From an uncultured SAR86 cluster bacterium (lineage in GTDB: Bacteria > Pseudomonadota > Gammaproteobacteria > Magnimaribacterales > D2472), in contig CACBGD010000003.1 in NCBI GenBank assembly GCA_902538705.1, positions 25,554-89,553 of the forward strand: a stretch of 64,000 bases of DNA, read 5' to 3'. This document shows, piece by piece, positions 10,508-19,186 of the stretch. Each line of letters starts with the position of its first letter. Positions within the stretch are counted from its first letter, which is position 1. The notes under the pieces were generated by a model. It was not told the origin of the DNA and ran no database searches. It saw only the letters and a list, made by a program, of their open reading frames with translations. Both the position numbers and the translations under genes were made by a program.

Positions 10508-10512
10508 AAATT

Positions 10513-11121
10513 ATGAAAGAACTTACAATTCAGCAAAAGAAAGTACTTCAATGTATTAAATTTTATATTAAAAAGACTGGTTTCCCGCCAACAAGAGCAG
10601 ATATTTGTAGAGAGCTAGGCTTTAAATCCCCTAATGCAGCAGAGAGCCACTTAAGGGCTCTCGAAAAAAAAGGCTATATAACAATTGAGAATGGAGCATC
10701 TAGGGGTATAAATCTGACTGAAAATACTGCTGAACAATCTCAAACTATTCCTGTTATTGGTTTAGTCGCTGCAGGATCGCCAACTCTTGCAGATGAAAAT
10801 ATTGAAAAGCACATACCATATCAAGAGTCACTCTTCTTATCTGACTTCGATTACTTTTTAAGAGTGAAAGGTCTAAGTATGAAAGATGCTGGAATTATGG
10901 AAGATGATCTTGTTGCAATTAAGAAGACATCAGAGGTTAGGAATGGAGACATAGTTGTAGCAAGAATTGATGATGAAGTAACGCTTAAATACTTCCAATC
11001 ATCAGGTAATCAAATAAAACTTATCCCTGCAAACGATGATTTTGAAGAAATATATATTAATAAAGAAACAGAAGGATTCTTCATAGAGGGAAAAAGCGTA
11101 GGATTAATTCGAGAAAATTAG
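10513..11121 (+). CDS. lexA: LexA repressor
   Basis: SOS-response repressor of 202 residues. Residues 1-70 form the winged-helix DNA-binding domain (TGFPPTRADICRELGFKSPNAAESHLRAL). The S24 peptidase domain has the self-cleavage bond A87-G88 (VAAGSP), catalytic S122 (KGLSMKDAGIM) and K159 (VTLKYF), each offset by three from E. coli LexA. The ATG at 10513 fits the family start; the upstream extension to 10444 would read through the promoter and LexA box and is rejected. The stop overlaps the convergent small gene by 4 bases. Confidence 0.97.
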   Translation: MKELTIQQKKVLQCIKFYIKKTGFPPTRADICRELGFKSPNAAESHLRALEKKGYITIENGASRGINLTENTAEQSQTIPVIGLVAAGSPTLADENIEKHIPYQESLFLSDFDYFLRVKGLSMKDAGIMEDDLVAIKKTSEVRNGDIVVARIDDEVTLKYFQSSGNQIKLIPANDDFEEIYINKETEGFFIEGKSVGLIREN

Positions 11122-11375
11122 TGAAGAGTAACTTCTTTTTTCTTTATATTATCTAACTGCGAGTCGAAAAATTCATCAAAATCGGAAACATTACCACTTA
11201 TTGATTCGATGCCAGCCCTTATCATCTCTTTAGCAATGTGAAGTTCTTGTCCTTGTAGCAGTTGCTTTGATTCACCGGAGAACTTAATTTTAACCAAGGG
11301 ATTATCCTTATCATCAGACCTTCTAAGGACAATTGTGCCGTCTGATAACTGGGCTAGTTCAAGATAATTATTCAT
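11118..11375 (-). CDS. Conserved small hypothetical protein between lexA and topA
   Basis: An 85-residue acidic protein without signal peptide or membrane segment. It begins MNNYLELAQLSDGTIVLRR and contains a predicted helical middle (LHIAKEMIRAGIESISG) and an acidic tail with DFDEFFDSQLDN. I do not recognise a characterised domain. It lies 87 bases downstream of topA on the same strand and its end overlaps the lexA stop by 4 bases. The coding potential is supported by ordinary amino-acid composition and by the lack of an alternative gene in the space between lexA and topA. Confidence 0.75.
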   Translation of the reverse strand: MNNYLELAQLSDGTIVLRRSDDKDNPLVKIKFSGESKQLLQGQELHIAKEMIRAGIESISGNVSDFDEFFDSQLDNIKKKEVTLH

Positions 11376-11462
11376 TTTTTTGGTTTAGTTCAGCGTAACA
11401 CCAACTTCATAAAAAGCAAGCTACTATTCTTATTTAATGAGTTTTAATTATATTTCAAGTGG

Positions 11463-14063
11463 TTATTTTTCTTTTCTCTGCCAACTACCCTCTTCAAAAA
11501 AGTAGTTGTTTCCGGTCCTCTTGCCATCTTTTTCTGCTGACAAATAATGAATATCTAAATTTTTGTTATATCTAATGACCAAGGGTGACCCATCCAGGTC
11601 ATTATCAGGACCATTTATAAGATAATGATGCTTTTCAGGAAGTAGTTCCTTTACTTCATCAATCACTTTTAATTCAGCTGACTTTATTGCTCTTGTTTCC
11701 CTATTCTTTGGAAATTGACTAGCTGCCAAGAAAAGCCCTTTTAGACTATCTCTCAGGAGGAATATATCTTCGACCTTCTCACATGCAATGTTGGTATTTA
11801 TTGGATCCATAACAATTGGTTTGGGCTCACCGTTTCTCATTAACTGTCTAGTTGCTCTGCAGTTATCATTTTGACATAGAAAATACTTTCCAAATCTTCC
11901 AGTCTGCAATTGCATATCGGAGCCACATTTATGACATTCAAGAGTTGGTCCATCGTATCCCCTAATTTTAAATTGGCCTTCTTCAAGAAGAAATCCAGAG
12001 CACTCAGGATTATTAGCACACACATGAATTTTCCTATTTTCATCTATTAAGTAATTATCCATACTAGTTCCACATATATGACATCGTTTTTTAATGAAGA
12101 GATTTGATGCTTCTTCTTGATCATCGACGCTTACGGCCTCATCACCACTTATAAGATTCATAGTATGCTTACATTGGTCATCACCAGACTTGAAATAGCC
12201 TGCGCAACCTAAGAAAACACCATTAGCTGAATTTCTGATTAACATATTACTCTTATTGCAAGAGGGACAAATAATGTTTGTTTCAGTTGGTTCATTTGGC
12301 TTCATTCCATCTTCAGTTGATCCTGCGCTTTTAAGATCATCTTGAAATGTTTGATAAAACTTATTTAAGACTGATTTCCACTCAAGATTACCAGAAGCTA
12401 CTTCATCAAGTTCATTTTCTAAATTGGCTGTAAAATCATAATCCATGATTTCATTGAAGCTTTCTATCAGTCTGTCAGAAACAATCAGACCAATTTTGTT
12501 GACGAAAAATCTTTTATTTTCAAGTTTCACATAACCTCTGGCTTGAATTGTAGAAATAATTGCAGCGTATGTTGATGGTCTTCCTATTCCTTTACTTTCA
12601 AGCTCCTTTACAAGTGCTGCCTCGGAGAATCGAGCAGGTGGCTTTGTAAATTTTTTCTCATTCTTTACTTCAGCCAATTTTAAAGCCTGACCTTCTTCTA
12701 AACTTGGAAGGTTTTCTTCATCTGCTTTTTTAGCATTTTGTTTTGATATTTTTGTATAACCGTCAAAAATTACCTCTCTTCCTCTTGCACTGAAAACATA
12801 ATCATCGAGAACAACTTTTGCATTAATTGATAAATATTTTGCATCTGGCATTTGGCATGAAATAAACTGTCTCCAAATTAAGTCATATAATTTAACTTCT
12901 TCTTCTGAGTGACCGGTAAGCTTTTCGGAAGTTAAGCTTGCGCTAGTTGGTCTTATTGCCTCATGAGCCTCTTGAGCATTTTCTTTACCTGAATAGATTC
13001 GTGGTTTTTCCGTTAGATATTCGTTAGCAAGAGTATCTTTAATAAATAATCTTGCATCTTCAATTGAATCATTACTCAAGCTAGGAGCATCAGTTCTCAT
13101 ATAGGTGATTCTTCCAGCTTCATAAAGCTTTTGGGCAACTCGCATGGTTCTTGAAACACCAAAGCCTAACTTTGAACTAGCGGCCTGCTGAAGAGTTGAC
13201 GTTATAAAGGGTGCTCTTGGTTTAACTGTTGTAGGTTTTTTAGTAATTTCAGATATTTGTAGACTTGAACTACTTACAAGTTTCTCAATTTTCTTGGCTT
13301 CATCTTCTTTTAAAAGAGGATCACTTTTTTTTCTGTTTAACTTAAATAAGATTTCTTCATGATTAAAATCCTTTAGAGTTGCCGATATTTCCCAAAATTC
13401 CTCAGGTTGAAATTGAGAAATTAATTTTTCTCTTTCACAAAGCAGTCTTAATGCAACAGACTGAACTCTTCCTGCAGATAAACCTCTCGCAATCTTTTTC
13501 CATAATAGTGGGGAAAGTTCAAAACCTACCACCCTATCAAGAAATCTTCTTGCTTGCTGGGCATTTACTAGATCTTGATCTATCTCCTTAGGATCTGAGA
13601 AAGATTCTAATATTGAGCTTTTTGTTATTTCATTAAATCTTACTCTGTGATATTCAAATTTATTTTTCCCTAAAGCTTCTTTTAAGTGCCAAGCTATGGC
13701 TTCTCCCTCTCTATCAAGATCAGTAGCAAGATAAACTTTTTCTACTTCCTTTGAAGCTTTTCTTAAATCTTTTATTACCTTTTCTTTGTCAGGAATAATT
13801 TCATAATTGGCAGTCCATCCATCGTCAGGATTTACACCCATTCTCCTAATTATCCTTCTTCTTTCTTGCTCTTTTTTTAATCTAGCCTTTTCTTCAGGAC
13901 TAGCATCTTTTGGGATTGAGTTTTGTCTTTTAGCTTTTGATTTTCCCTTAGGTAAATCTCTAATATGACCTACACTTGATTTAACAATATATTCCTTACC
14001 AAGATATTTTGATATCGTCTTTGCCTTTGCAGGGGACTCTACAATTACAAGTGATTTTGACAT
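11463..14063 (-). CDS. topA: DNA topoisomerase I
   Basis: Type IA topoisomerase that relaxes negative supercoils. The 866-residue protein has the Toprim domain at the N-terminus (SLVIVESPAKAKTI; DREGEAIAWHL), the active-site tyrosine in RITYMRTDAPSLS, RPSTYAAIISTIQARGYV, and a C-terminal region with three four-cysteine zinc-ribbon units (CPSC...C...C, CHIC...CANNPEC, CHKC...CQNDNC). This matches the E. coli arrangement at almost the same length. A purine-rich site (AGGGAGA at 14073-14079) precedes the ATG by 9 bases. Confidence 0.97.
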   Translation of the reverse strand: MSKSLVIVESPAKAKTISKYLGKEYIVKSSVGHIRDLPKGKSKAKRQNSIPKDASPEEKARLKKEQERRRIIRRMGVNPDDGWTANYEIIPDKEKVIKDLRKASKEVEKVYLATDLDREGEAIAWHLKEALGKNKFEYHRVRFNEITKSSILESFSDPKEIDQDLVNAQQARRFLDRVVGFELSPLLWKKIARGLSAGRVQSVALRLLCEREKLISQFQPEEFWEISATLKDFNHEEILFKLNRKKSDPLLKEDEAKKIEKLVSSSSLQISEITKKPTTVKPRAPFITSTLQQAASSKLGFGVSRTMRVAQKLYEAGRITYMRTDAPSLSNDSIEDARLFIKDTLANEYLTEKPRIYSGKENAQEAHEAIRPTSASLTSEKLTGHSEEEVKLYDLIWRQFISCQMPDAKYLSINAKVVLDDYVFSARGREVIFDGYTKISKQNAKKADEENLPSLEEGQALKLAEVKNEKKFTKPPARFSEAALVKELESKGIGRPSTYAAIISTIQARGYVKLENKRFFVNKIGLIVSDRLIESFNEIMDYDFTANLENELDEVASGNLEWKSVLNKFYQTFQDDLKSAGSTEDGMKPNEPTETNIICPSCNKSNMLIRNSANGVFLGCAGYFKSGDDQCKHTMNLISGDEAVSVDDQEEASNLFIKKRCHICGTSMDNYLIDENRKIHVCANNPECSGFLLEEGQFKIRGYDGPTLECHKCGSDMQLQTGRFGKYFLCQNDNCRATRQLMRNGEPKPIVMDPINTNIACEKVEDIFLLRDSLKGLFLAASQFPKNRETRAIKSAELKVIDEVKELLPEKHHYLINGPDNDLDGSPLVIRYNKNLDIHYLSAEKDGKRTGNNYFFEEGSWQRKEK

Positions 14064-14118
14064 AAATTTTGCTCTCCCTTTTTAGAAATAACATGTTTCT
14101 AATAATTTTGGCAAGAGA

Positions 14119-14559
14119 TTATATAAAAAAATTCTTTAAATGTTTTTCAATTTTTTCCAATTCGTCAATGCCAAGATTCTCATTCCATAGAAAAGATATG
14201 TATGAATCATTAAAAATAATTTCAAGTATTGAACGTGGCAGATTCGATATTTTATTTTCTATTTCTTCAAAATTATCATCGAATTTTAGTTTTATTGGTT
14301 CGTATAAACTAAGAGAGGATTCTTCAAGGACATAGTGTGCATTTTTTAGATTACTCATATTCTTGATGGAGTAACAAACAAATTTTAAATTCTTCGAAAC
14401 AAACTTTTGTTTAGACGTTAACGAAGATATTTGAAATCCTTTTTTTCTCGCTATAAGTCTCAAATCTGAAAGCATACGTGTTTTTTTGGTTGGAATTACT
14501 AGATTTATTGAACCTACTAAAAAAAGAATTACTAAAAGAATAATGATGTAAACGTTCAT
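14119..14559 (-). CDS. Hypothetical protein with N-terminal membrane anchor
   Basis: A 146-residue protein with one hydrophobic segment at residues 4-22, then a basic stretch (PTKKTRMLSDLRLIARKKGFQIS) and a soluble domain of mixed strands and helices ending in a charged helix (IDELEKIEKHLKNFFI). I do not recognise the family. The start overlaps the pyrD stop by 4 bases (ATGA), so it is translationally coupled to pyrD, and topA follows 55 bases downstream. The coupling supports a real gene. Confidence 0.7.
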   Translation of the reverse strand: MNVYIIILLVILFLVGSINLVIPTKKTRMLSDLRLIARKKGFQISSLTSKQKFVSKNLKFVCYSIKNMSNLKNAHYVLEESSLSLYEPIKLKFDDNFEEIENKISNLPRSILEIIFNDSYISFLWNENLGIDELEKIEKHLKNFFI

Positions 14560-15539
14560 GAGGACAATATCTTCTTAACAATTGATGGCCCTTCATAAAT
14601 AAATCCTGTGTAAACTTGAATTAAACTTGCCCCGTCTGAGATTTTATTTTGATAGTCATCTTTAGAAAAAACACCACCAACACCAATTAAGAAGACTTCA
14701 TCATCAATTTGTTTTATCTTTCTTAATAGCTCAGAAGATTTATTAAAAAGAGGTTTGCCAGAAATACCTCCTTCATGTTGACAATTTTCAAGAATATTTT
14801 TGTCAATAGAAGTATTAGAAACTATTAGTCCACAAATTTGTAAATCTTTGTATATTTTCAAAATCTTTTCTATTATTCCATCATCCTCATCTGGTGAAAT
14901 TTTTAAAAAAACTGGAATTTTTGATGCATTTTTTATTTTTATACTATTAATGCTTTTGAAAATCTTCTCGAGCTCATTTGGATCATGTAAGTTTCTTAAT
15001 TCTGGAGTATTTGGGGACGAAATATTAACTGTGACATAGTCGGCATATTGATAAATTTTTTCAAAACAGATTTTATAATCTTCAATTCTTTTTTCTCTTG
15101 TACTTGTTTTATTTGCACCAATATTTACTCCAATAATTGCATTAAATTTTTTATTCTTAATTTTAGAAGCTAAATAATCCACTCCCTTATTATTAAAACC
15201 GAGTCTATTTATAACTGCTTTACTTGAGGTATATCTAAAAACTCTTGGTTTTGGATTACCCTTTTGAGGTTTAGGTGTAGTTGTTCCAATTTCGATAAAA
15301 CCAAAACCTAAAGAATCTAAGACATCAACGAAATCTCCATTCTTATCAAGGCCAGCAGCAACTCCTAGTGTATTCCTGAACTCTAAACCAAAAAATTTTC
15401 TAGGGGTAAAATTTGTTTTTCTTATGGGGAAAAAAATTTTCAAAAGACCAACTGAATTTAAGATTTTTAATAAAAAAAGCCCAATAAAGTGGGCACTCTC
15501 TGGAGGCAAAAATCTGAAAATTTTTATAAGAGCTTTCAA
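14556..15539 (-). CDS. pyrD: Dihydroorotate dehydrogenase, quinone-type (class 2)
   Basis: Oxidises dihydroorotate to orotate in pyrimidine synthesis and passes electrons to quinone at the inner membrane. The 327-residue protein has the class 2 N-terminal extension (residues 1-45), FGLEFRNTLGVAAGLDKNGD, the catalytic serine segment NISSPNTPELRNL, and the FMN-binding LIGVGGVFSKDD and QVYTGFIYEGP near the C-terminus. The start is a TTG whose bases overlap the galU TGA (TTGA); the following N-terminus is right for class 2 enzymes and no better start exists. Confidence 0.95.
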   Translation of the reverse strand: MKALIKIFRFLPPESAHFIGLFLLKILNSVGLLKIFFPIRKTNFTPRKFFGLEFRNTLGVAAGLDKNGDFVDVLDSLGFGFIEIGTTTPKPQKGNPKPRVFRYTSSKAVINRLGFNNKGVDYLASKIKNKKFNAIIGVNIGANKTSTREKRIEDYKICFEKIYQYADYVTVNISSPNTPELRNLHDPNELEKIFKSINSIKIKNASKIPVFLKISPDEDDGIIEKILKIYKDLQICGLIVSNTSIDKNILENCQHEGGISGKPLFNKSSELLRKIKQIDDEVFLIGVGGVFSKDDYQNKISDGASLIQVYTGFIYEGPSIVKKILSS

Positions 15540-16393
15540 TCTATTTTTTTTAATGCGTCTTTATACTTCTCAATGCTATGTGATCTGTTGATAATTGCCG
15601 AAATATATCCTTCTTTGGAACCACAATCAAATCTTTTACCCATAATTTCGATCGCCCGGACAGTATCCTTCTCAATCAAAGATTTAATTGCATCTGTAAG
15701 TTGTATTTCTCCGTTGACTCCGGCATTTGTATTCTCTAAATGATTAAAGATTTCTTTTGATAAGATATATCTCCCAAAAACTGCTAAATTTGACGGAGCT
15801 TCTTCAGCTTTTGGTTTCTCAATGATATTGTTTAGTTTATAACTATTCCCATCAAGCACTCCATCAATAACACCATAATTGGATATTTTTTCAGGATCTG
15901 CTGCGAATACACCTATAACGGATGAATTGTTTTCATGATGGATATTTGATAACTGACTTAAGCATCCGATTTCATACATCAGAAGATCATCTGCTAGAAT
16001 GACGCCAAAAAATTCATCATCAACATGCTCTTTTGCTTGAAGAATTGCATGCCCAAGTCCGTTTGGTTCCTCCTGAAAAACATAGGAAAATTCAACTTTA
16101 TCTAAGTATTTTGGGTGAATCTTTTCTACTAAATTTTCTTTATTTGATTGAATTAATCTTTTCTCAAGCTCTGAATTAATACTGAAGTAATTTTCAATTG
16201 CTTTTTTAGTGTGACTTGTTACAAATACTATTTTTTCGATTCCTGCTTCAATAGCTTCTTCAATTGCAAACTGAATAAGTGGTTTATCAATTATAGGAAG
16301 CATTTCTTTCGGTATAGACTTTGTTATTGGGAGAAACCTAGATCCCAATCCTGCTACTGGTAAAACAGCTGTTTTTAATTTTTGATTACTCAT
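15536..16393 (-). CDS. galU: UTP-glucose-1-phosphate uridylyltransferase
   Basis: Makes UDP-glucose for surface polysaccharide and glycolipid synthesis. The 285-residue length matches bacterial GalU. The N-terminal nucleotidyltransferase motif is VAGLGSRFLPITKSIPKEMLPI, followed by KPLIQFAIEEAIEAGIEKIVFVTS and, further on, GLGHAILQAKEHVDDEFFGVILADDLL with the metal-binding acidic pair. NGEIQLTDAI near residue 227 is typical. It starts 2 bases after the rhomboid gene and overlaps pyrD by 4 bases. Confidence 0.96.
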   Translation of the reverse strand: MSNQKLKTAVLPVAGLGSRFLPITKSIPKEMLPIIDKPLIQFAIEEAIEAGIEKIVFVTSHTKKAIENYFSINSELEKRLIQSNKENLVEKIHPKYLDKVEFSYVFQEEPNGLGHAILQAKEHVDDEFFGVILADDLLMYEIGCLSQLSNIHHENNSSVIGVFAADPEKISNYGVIDGVLDGNSYKLNNIIEKPKAEEAPSNLAVFGRYILSKEIFNHLENTNAGVNGEIQLTDAIKSLIEKDTVRAIEIMGKRFDCGSKEGYISAIINRSHSIEKYKDALKKID

Positions 16394-16395
16394 AA

Positions 16396-17064
16396 TTAAG
16401 TTTTTTTATTATACATACTAAAAATGTATCCAGATAAAATGCCAGATAACAATCCACCGAGATGAGCAAAGTTTGCTATTTTACCAAATCCAAGTAAATC
16501 TAAAAAACCTGTAAAGCCAATTAGCAACCAAACAAACATAAAAATATAGATTGCGGGTGGGAATGAAAACTTATTAATTCTCAAAAAAGTCTCTGAAACG
16601 AAACAATATCCAAGAAGTCCGTATACGACTCCTGATAATCCTCCAAATAAAGATGGTCCTGAGAAAGAATACTGTAAATAATTACTAGATATAGATGTGA
16701 ATAAAATCAAAAAAATAAAAATTATTTTTCCATCTAATTGTTCTATTTCCCTTCCCAAAATATAAATCCATAAGCAATTAAATATTAAGTGTGTGGATGA
16801 AAAGTGAATAAGCATAGGTGTTATTAGTCTCCACCACTCATTGTTTATAAGGTAAGTTGTTTTAAAGTCATAAAACTGTATTTGATTAAAGCTTATTAGG
16901 AATTTATTAAAAAAAATTGGCTCTACAAGATTTAAGTTAGAACCAAAGCTTGAAAAAAAAGATACTAAACAAGCTAAAGCTATTAACCAGATGTATATTT
17001 TATTTGAGATTTGCAAGACTATCTTTTGGTAACATTCAATGCCCAGCCTAGCTTGTCTCGACAT
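16396..17064 (-). CDS. Rhomboid-family intramembrane serine protease
   Basis: An integral membrane protein with about six hydrophobic segments. The catalytic dyad is visible: the serine in GGLSGVVYGLLGY and the histidine in FAHLGGLLSGILSGY; WWRLITPMLIHFSSTHLIFNCLWIY is the conserved L1/TM2 region with its HxxxN. Substrates are unknown; rhomboids cut single-span membrane proteins within the bilayer. The ATG at 17064 lies 46 bases inside nadK. A TTG at 17016, just 2 bases after the nadK stop, would remove 16 residues and fits this genome's frequent TTG use, so the true start is uncertain. Confidence 0.88.
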   Translation of the reverse strand: MSRQARLGIECYQKIVLQISNKIYIWLIALACLVSFFSSFGSNLNLVEPIFFNKFLISFNQIQFYDFKTTYLINNEWWRLITPMLIHFSSTHLIFNCLWIYILGREIEQLDGKIIFIFLILFTSISSNYLQYSFSGPSLFGGLSGVVYGLLGYCFVSETFLRINKFSFPPAIYIFMFVWLLIGFTGFLDLLGFGKIANFAHLGGLLSGILSGYIFSMYNKKT

Positions 17065-17873
17065 GCTTCAAAAAAATTATAGTTTGATGGATGAACTAGT
17101 TTAAGGACATCACTTTTTTCAGAAATATTTACTTTAGTGCCATAATTTATTGGTAGCTTACTTTGACCATCTGCAGATATATATGCATTTTTATCCGGAC
17201 CGCTAGTTACCTGTATCTCAACTTTTCTATCTGAGGAAATGATGAAAGGTCTTGAGGAAAGATTATGCGGCAACATCGGTATAATGCTCCAAACTTTAAG
17301 ATTAGGATAAATTATTGACCCTCCAGCAGATAATGAATATGCAGTAGATCCTGTCGGAGTAGAAATAATTAATCCATCTGCCCTCTCTTCGAAAATGAGT
17401 TGATCATCAACGCTAACACTGAATTTCATCATTTGTGCATAAGATCCTGAATGAAGAACTATTTCATTTAGACCAAAAATTTCTTTATCCCCAAATTCTG
17501 CTTTAACAAAAGATCTCTCTTCTAATTTAAAATTATTATTGAAAACATCACCAATTGATTGCTGAAAGTTATTTTCAGAGCTATCTGTTAGAAACCCAAC
17601 TTGCCCAAAGTTAACTCCCATTATTGGTATGTCATAACTAATAAAGTCTCTTGCAGTTGAAAGCATTGTTCCATCTCCACCAAATACAATTATTAAATCA
17701 GATTGATCACCTAGCTCATCTCTAGACAATTTTGGAAACTTATTGGGTGTATCAGAAGCTGATTTGTGGAAATATAATTCTTTAGAGTGAGAAAGAATAG
17801 TTTCTATATGCGGAGATATATCTTCATCAAAAGATAAAGATTCCTTATAAATTACTCCAATTTTTTTAAACAT
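17019..17873 (-). CDS. nadK: NAD kinase
   Basis: Phosphorylates NAD to NADP with ATP or polyphosphate. Motifs are the glycine-rich FGGDGTML near residue 65, the NE/S motif LNEIVLHSG, and DGLIISTPTGSTAYSLSAGG, all diagnostic. I start at the ATG at 17873 (MFKKIGVIYKES, 284 residues; E. coli 292) because the longer form adds 18 residues not seen in the family. A TATAAT lies 6 bases before this ATG. The gene is divergent from the acyl-CoA dehydrogenase at 17993. Confidence 0.95.
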   Translation of the reverse strand: MFKKIGVIYKESLSFDEDISPHIETILSHSKELYFHKSASDTPNKFPKLSRDELGDQSDLIIVFGGDGTMLSTARDFISYDIPIMGVNFGQVGFLTDSSENNFQQSIGDVFNNNFKLEERSFVKAEFGDKEIFGLNEIVLHSGSYAQMMKFSVSVDDQLIFEERADGLIISTPTGSTAYSLSAGGSIIYPNLKVWSIIPMLPHNLSSRPFIISSDRKVEIQVTSGPDKNAYISADGQSKLPINYGTKVNISEKSDVLKLVHPSNYNFFEACRDKLGWALNVTKR

Positions 17874-17879
17874 AATTGA

Positions 17880-17885
17880 ATTATA
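17880..17885 (-). promoter_or_regulatory. Candidate -10 box of nadK
   Basis: Perfect TATAAT on the minus strand, ending 6 bases before the preferred nadK ATG, so transcription would begin at about the A of the ATG. A weak TTAATA sits 18 bases further upstream. It suggests a leaderless message if the ATG at 17873 is right. Confidence 0.4.
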
Positions 17886-17992
17886 CATCCCTAAAAAAGA
17901 ATTTATTAACCGTTTTTTGGAGATCATTTCTTGATATTCAATGCAAAATATTTAAAAATTGATTTTTCAACAAACTTACATATATAAATAAT

Positions 17993-19186
17993 ATGAGCGA
18001 CTTAGAAAATTTTAGAGTTGAAGTCAAAGATTGGCTTGATAAGAATTGCCCCTCAACTATGAGAACTGGAGCACCTACTGACACACCTATTGATGAAGTG
18101 TGGGGAGGTAGAAAAGCGGTTTATAAGAATCCTGATTCAAAATTATGGCTCGATAGAATGGGAGAAAAAGGATGGACCATGCCAACGGTGCCAAGAGAAT
18201 ATGGAGGTGGAGGCCTTAATAAAGAAGAAGTAAAAATACTTAACGAAGAAATGTTTGCTATTGGAGCTCGAGCTCCTCTTCTTAGTTTTGGTATATGGAT
18301 GCTTGCCCCTGTTTTACTTGAGTATGGCAATGAAGCACAAAAAAAGGAACATCTTCCAAAAATAATTAGAGGTGAAATTAGATGGTGTCAGGGATACTCC
18401 GAACCTGGTTCAGGATCAGATTTAGCAAGTCTTGCTACTAAGGCAGAAGATATGGGAGACCATTTCTTAGTAAACGGACAGAAAGTTTGGACATCATATG
18501 CAGATAAAGCTGATTGGATCTTTGCTCTAGTCAGAACTGGACCAAAAGAACCAAAACACAGCGGGATAAGCTTTTTGCTTATTGATATGGAAAATCCAGG
18601 AGTTTCTACTAAACCTATTACATTAATAAGTGGCAAGTCGCCATTTTGTGAAACATTTTTTGATAACGTTGAAGTTCCAAAAGAGAATCTTGTGGGTGAA
18701 CTTAATGCAGGTTGGACAATTGCAAAAAAATTGCTACAGCATGAAAGAAAATTTATATCTAACTTTGGACTTGCTGCAGGAATGGGTAGTAAAAAAGATG
18801 TTGTTTCATTGGCAAAAAAACATTTTGGTGAAGACGAAGGAAAAATATCAAATCCAATATTTAGGTCAAAAGTTATAGATCATAAAATGAAAGAACATGC
18901 TTTTGGGTTAACCCTTCAAAGAGCTGCAGACGAAGGTGGTAAAGCTTCTGCAGTAGCTTCAATGTTTAAATACTATGGAACTGAACATAACAAAAGAAGG
19001 CATGAGCTAATGGTTGCAGCCTCTGGAGTTAATGGACTTGCATGGGATGGAAATGAGTTTGATGACAGTGAAAAAAATCTTACCAGAGCATGGTTAAGAA
19101 CAAAGGGTAATTCTATAGAAGGAGGTACCTCAGAGGTTCAACTAAATGTAATTTCTAAAAGAGTACTTGAGCTTCCATCTGGGTAA
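17993..19186 (+). CDS. Acyl-CoA dehydrogenase, catalytic subunit of a likely heteromeric pair
   Basis: FAD-dependent acyl-CoA dehydrogenase of 397 residues. FAD and substrate segments are RWCQGYSEPGSGSDLASL and NGQKVWTSYADKADW. The MCAD-type glutamate site reads GGTSEVQ, so glutamate is absent there; instead E251 in LLQHERKF sits where isovaleryl-CoA dehydrogenase has its base. The next gene, starting on the same base as this one ends, is a second family member lacking both glutamates. This fits the two-subunit enzymes known from steroid and branched-chain side-chain degradation. The substrate is unknown. Confidence 0.9.
   Translation: MSDLENFRVEVKDWLDKNCPSTMRTGAPTDTPIDEVWGGRKAVYKNPDSKLWLDRMGEKGWTMPTVPREYGGGGLNKEEVKILNEEMFAIGARAPLLSFGIWMLAPVLLEYGNEAQKKEHLPKIIRGEIRWCQGYSEPGSGSDLASLATKAEDMGDHFLVNGQKVWTSYADKADWIFALVRTGPKEPKHSGISFLLIDMENPGVSTKPITLISGKSPFCETFFDNVEVPKENLVGELNAGWTIAKKLLQHERKFISNFGLAAGMGSKKDVVSLAKKHFGEDEGKISNPIFRSKVIDHKMKEHAFGLTLQRAADEGGKASAVASMFKYYGTEHNKRRHELMVAASGVNGLAWDGNEFDDSEKNLTRAWLRTKGNSIEGGTSEVQLNVISKRVLELPSG

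Noticed and set aside
10444-10512. Upstream extension of lexA to an ATG at 10444
   Set aside because: It would translate the promoter and LexA box and adds 23 residues not found in LexA proteins.
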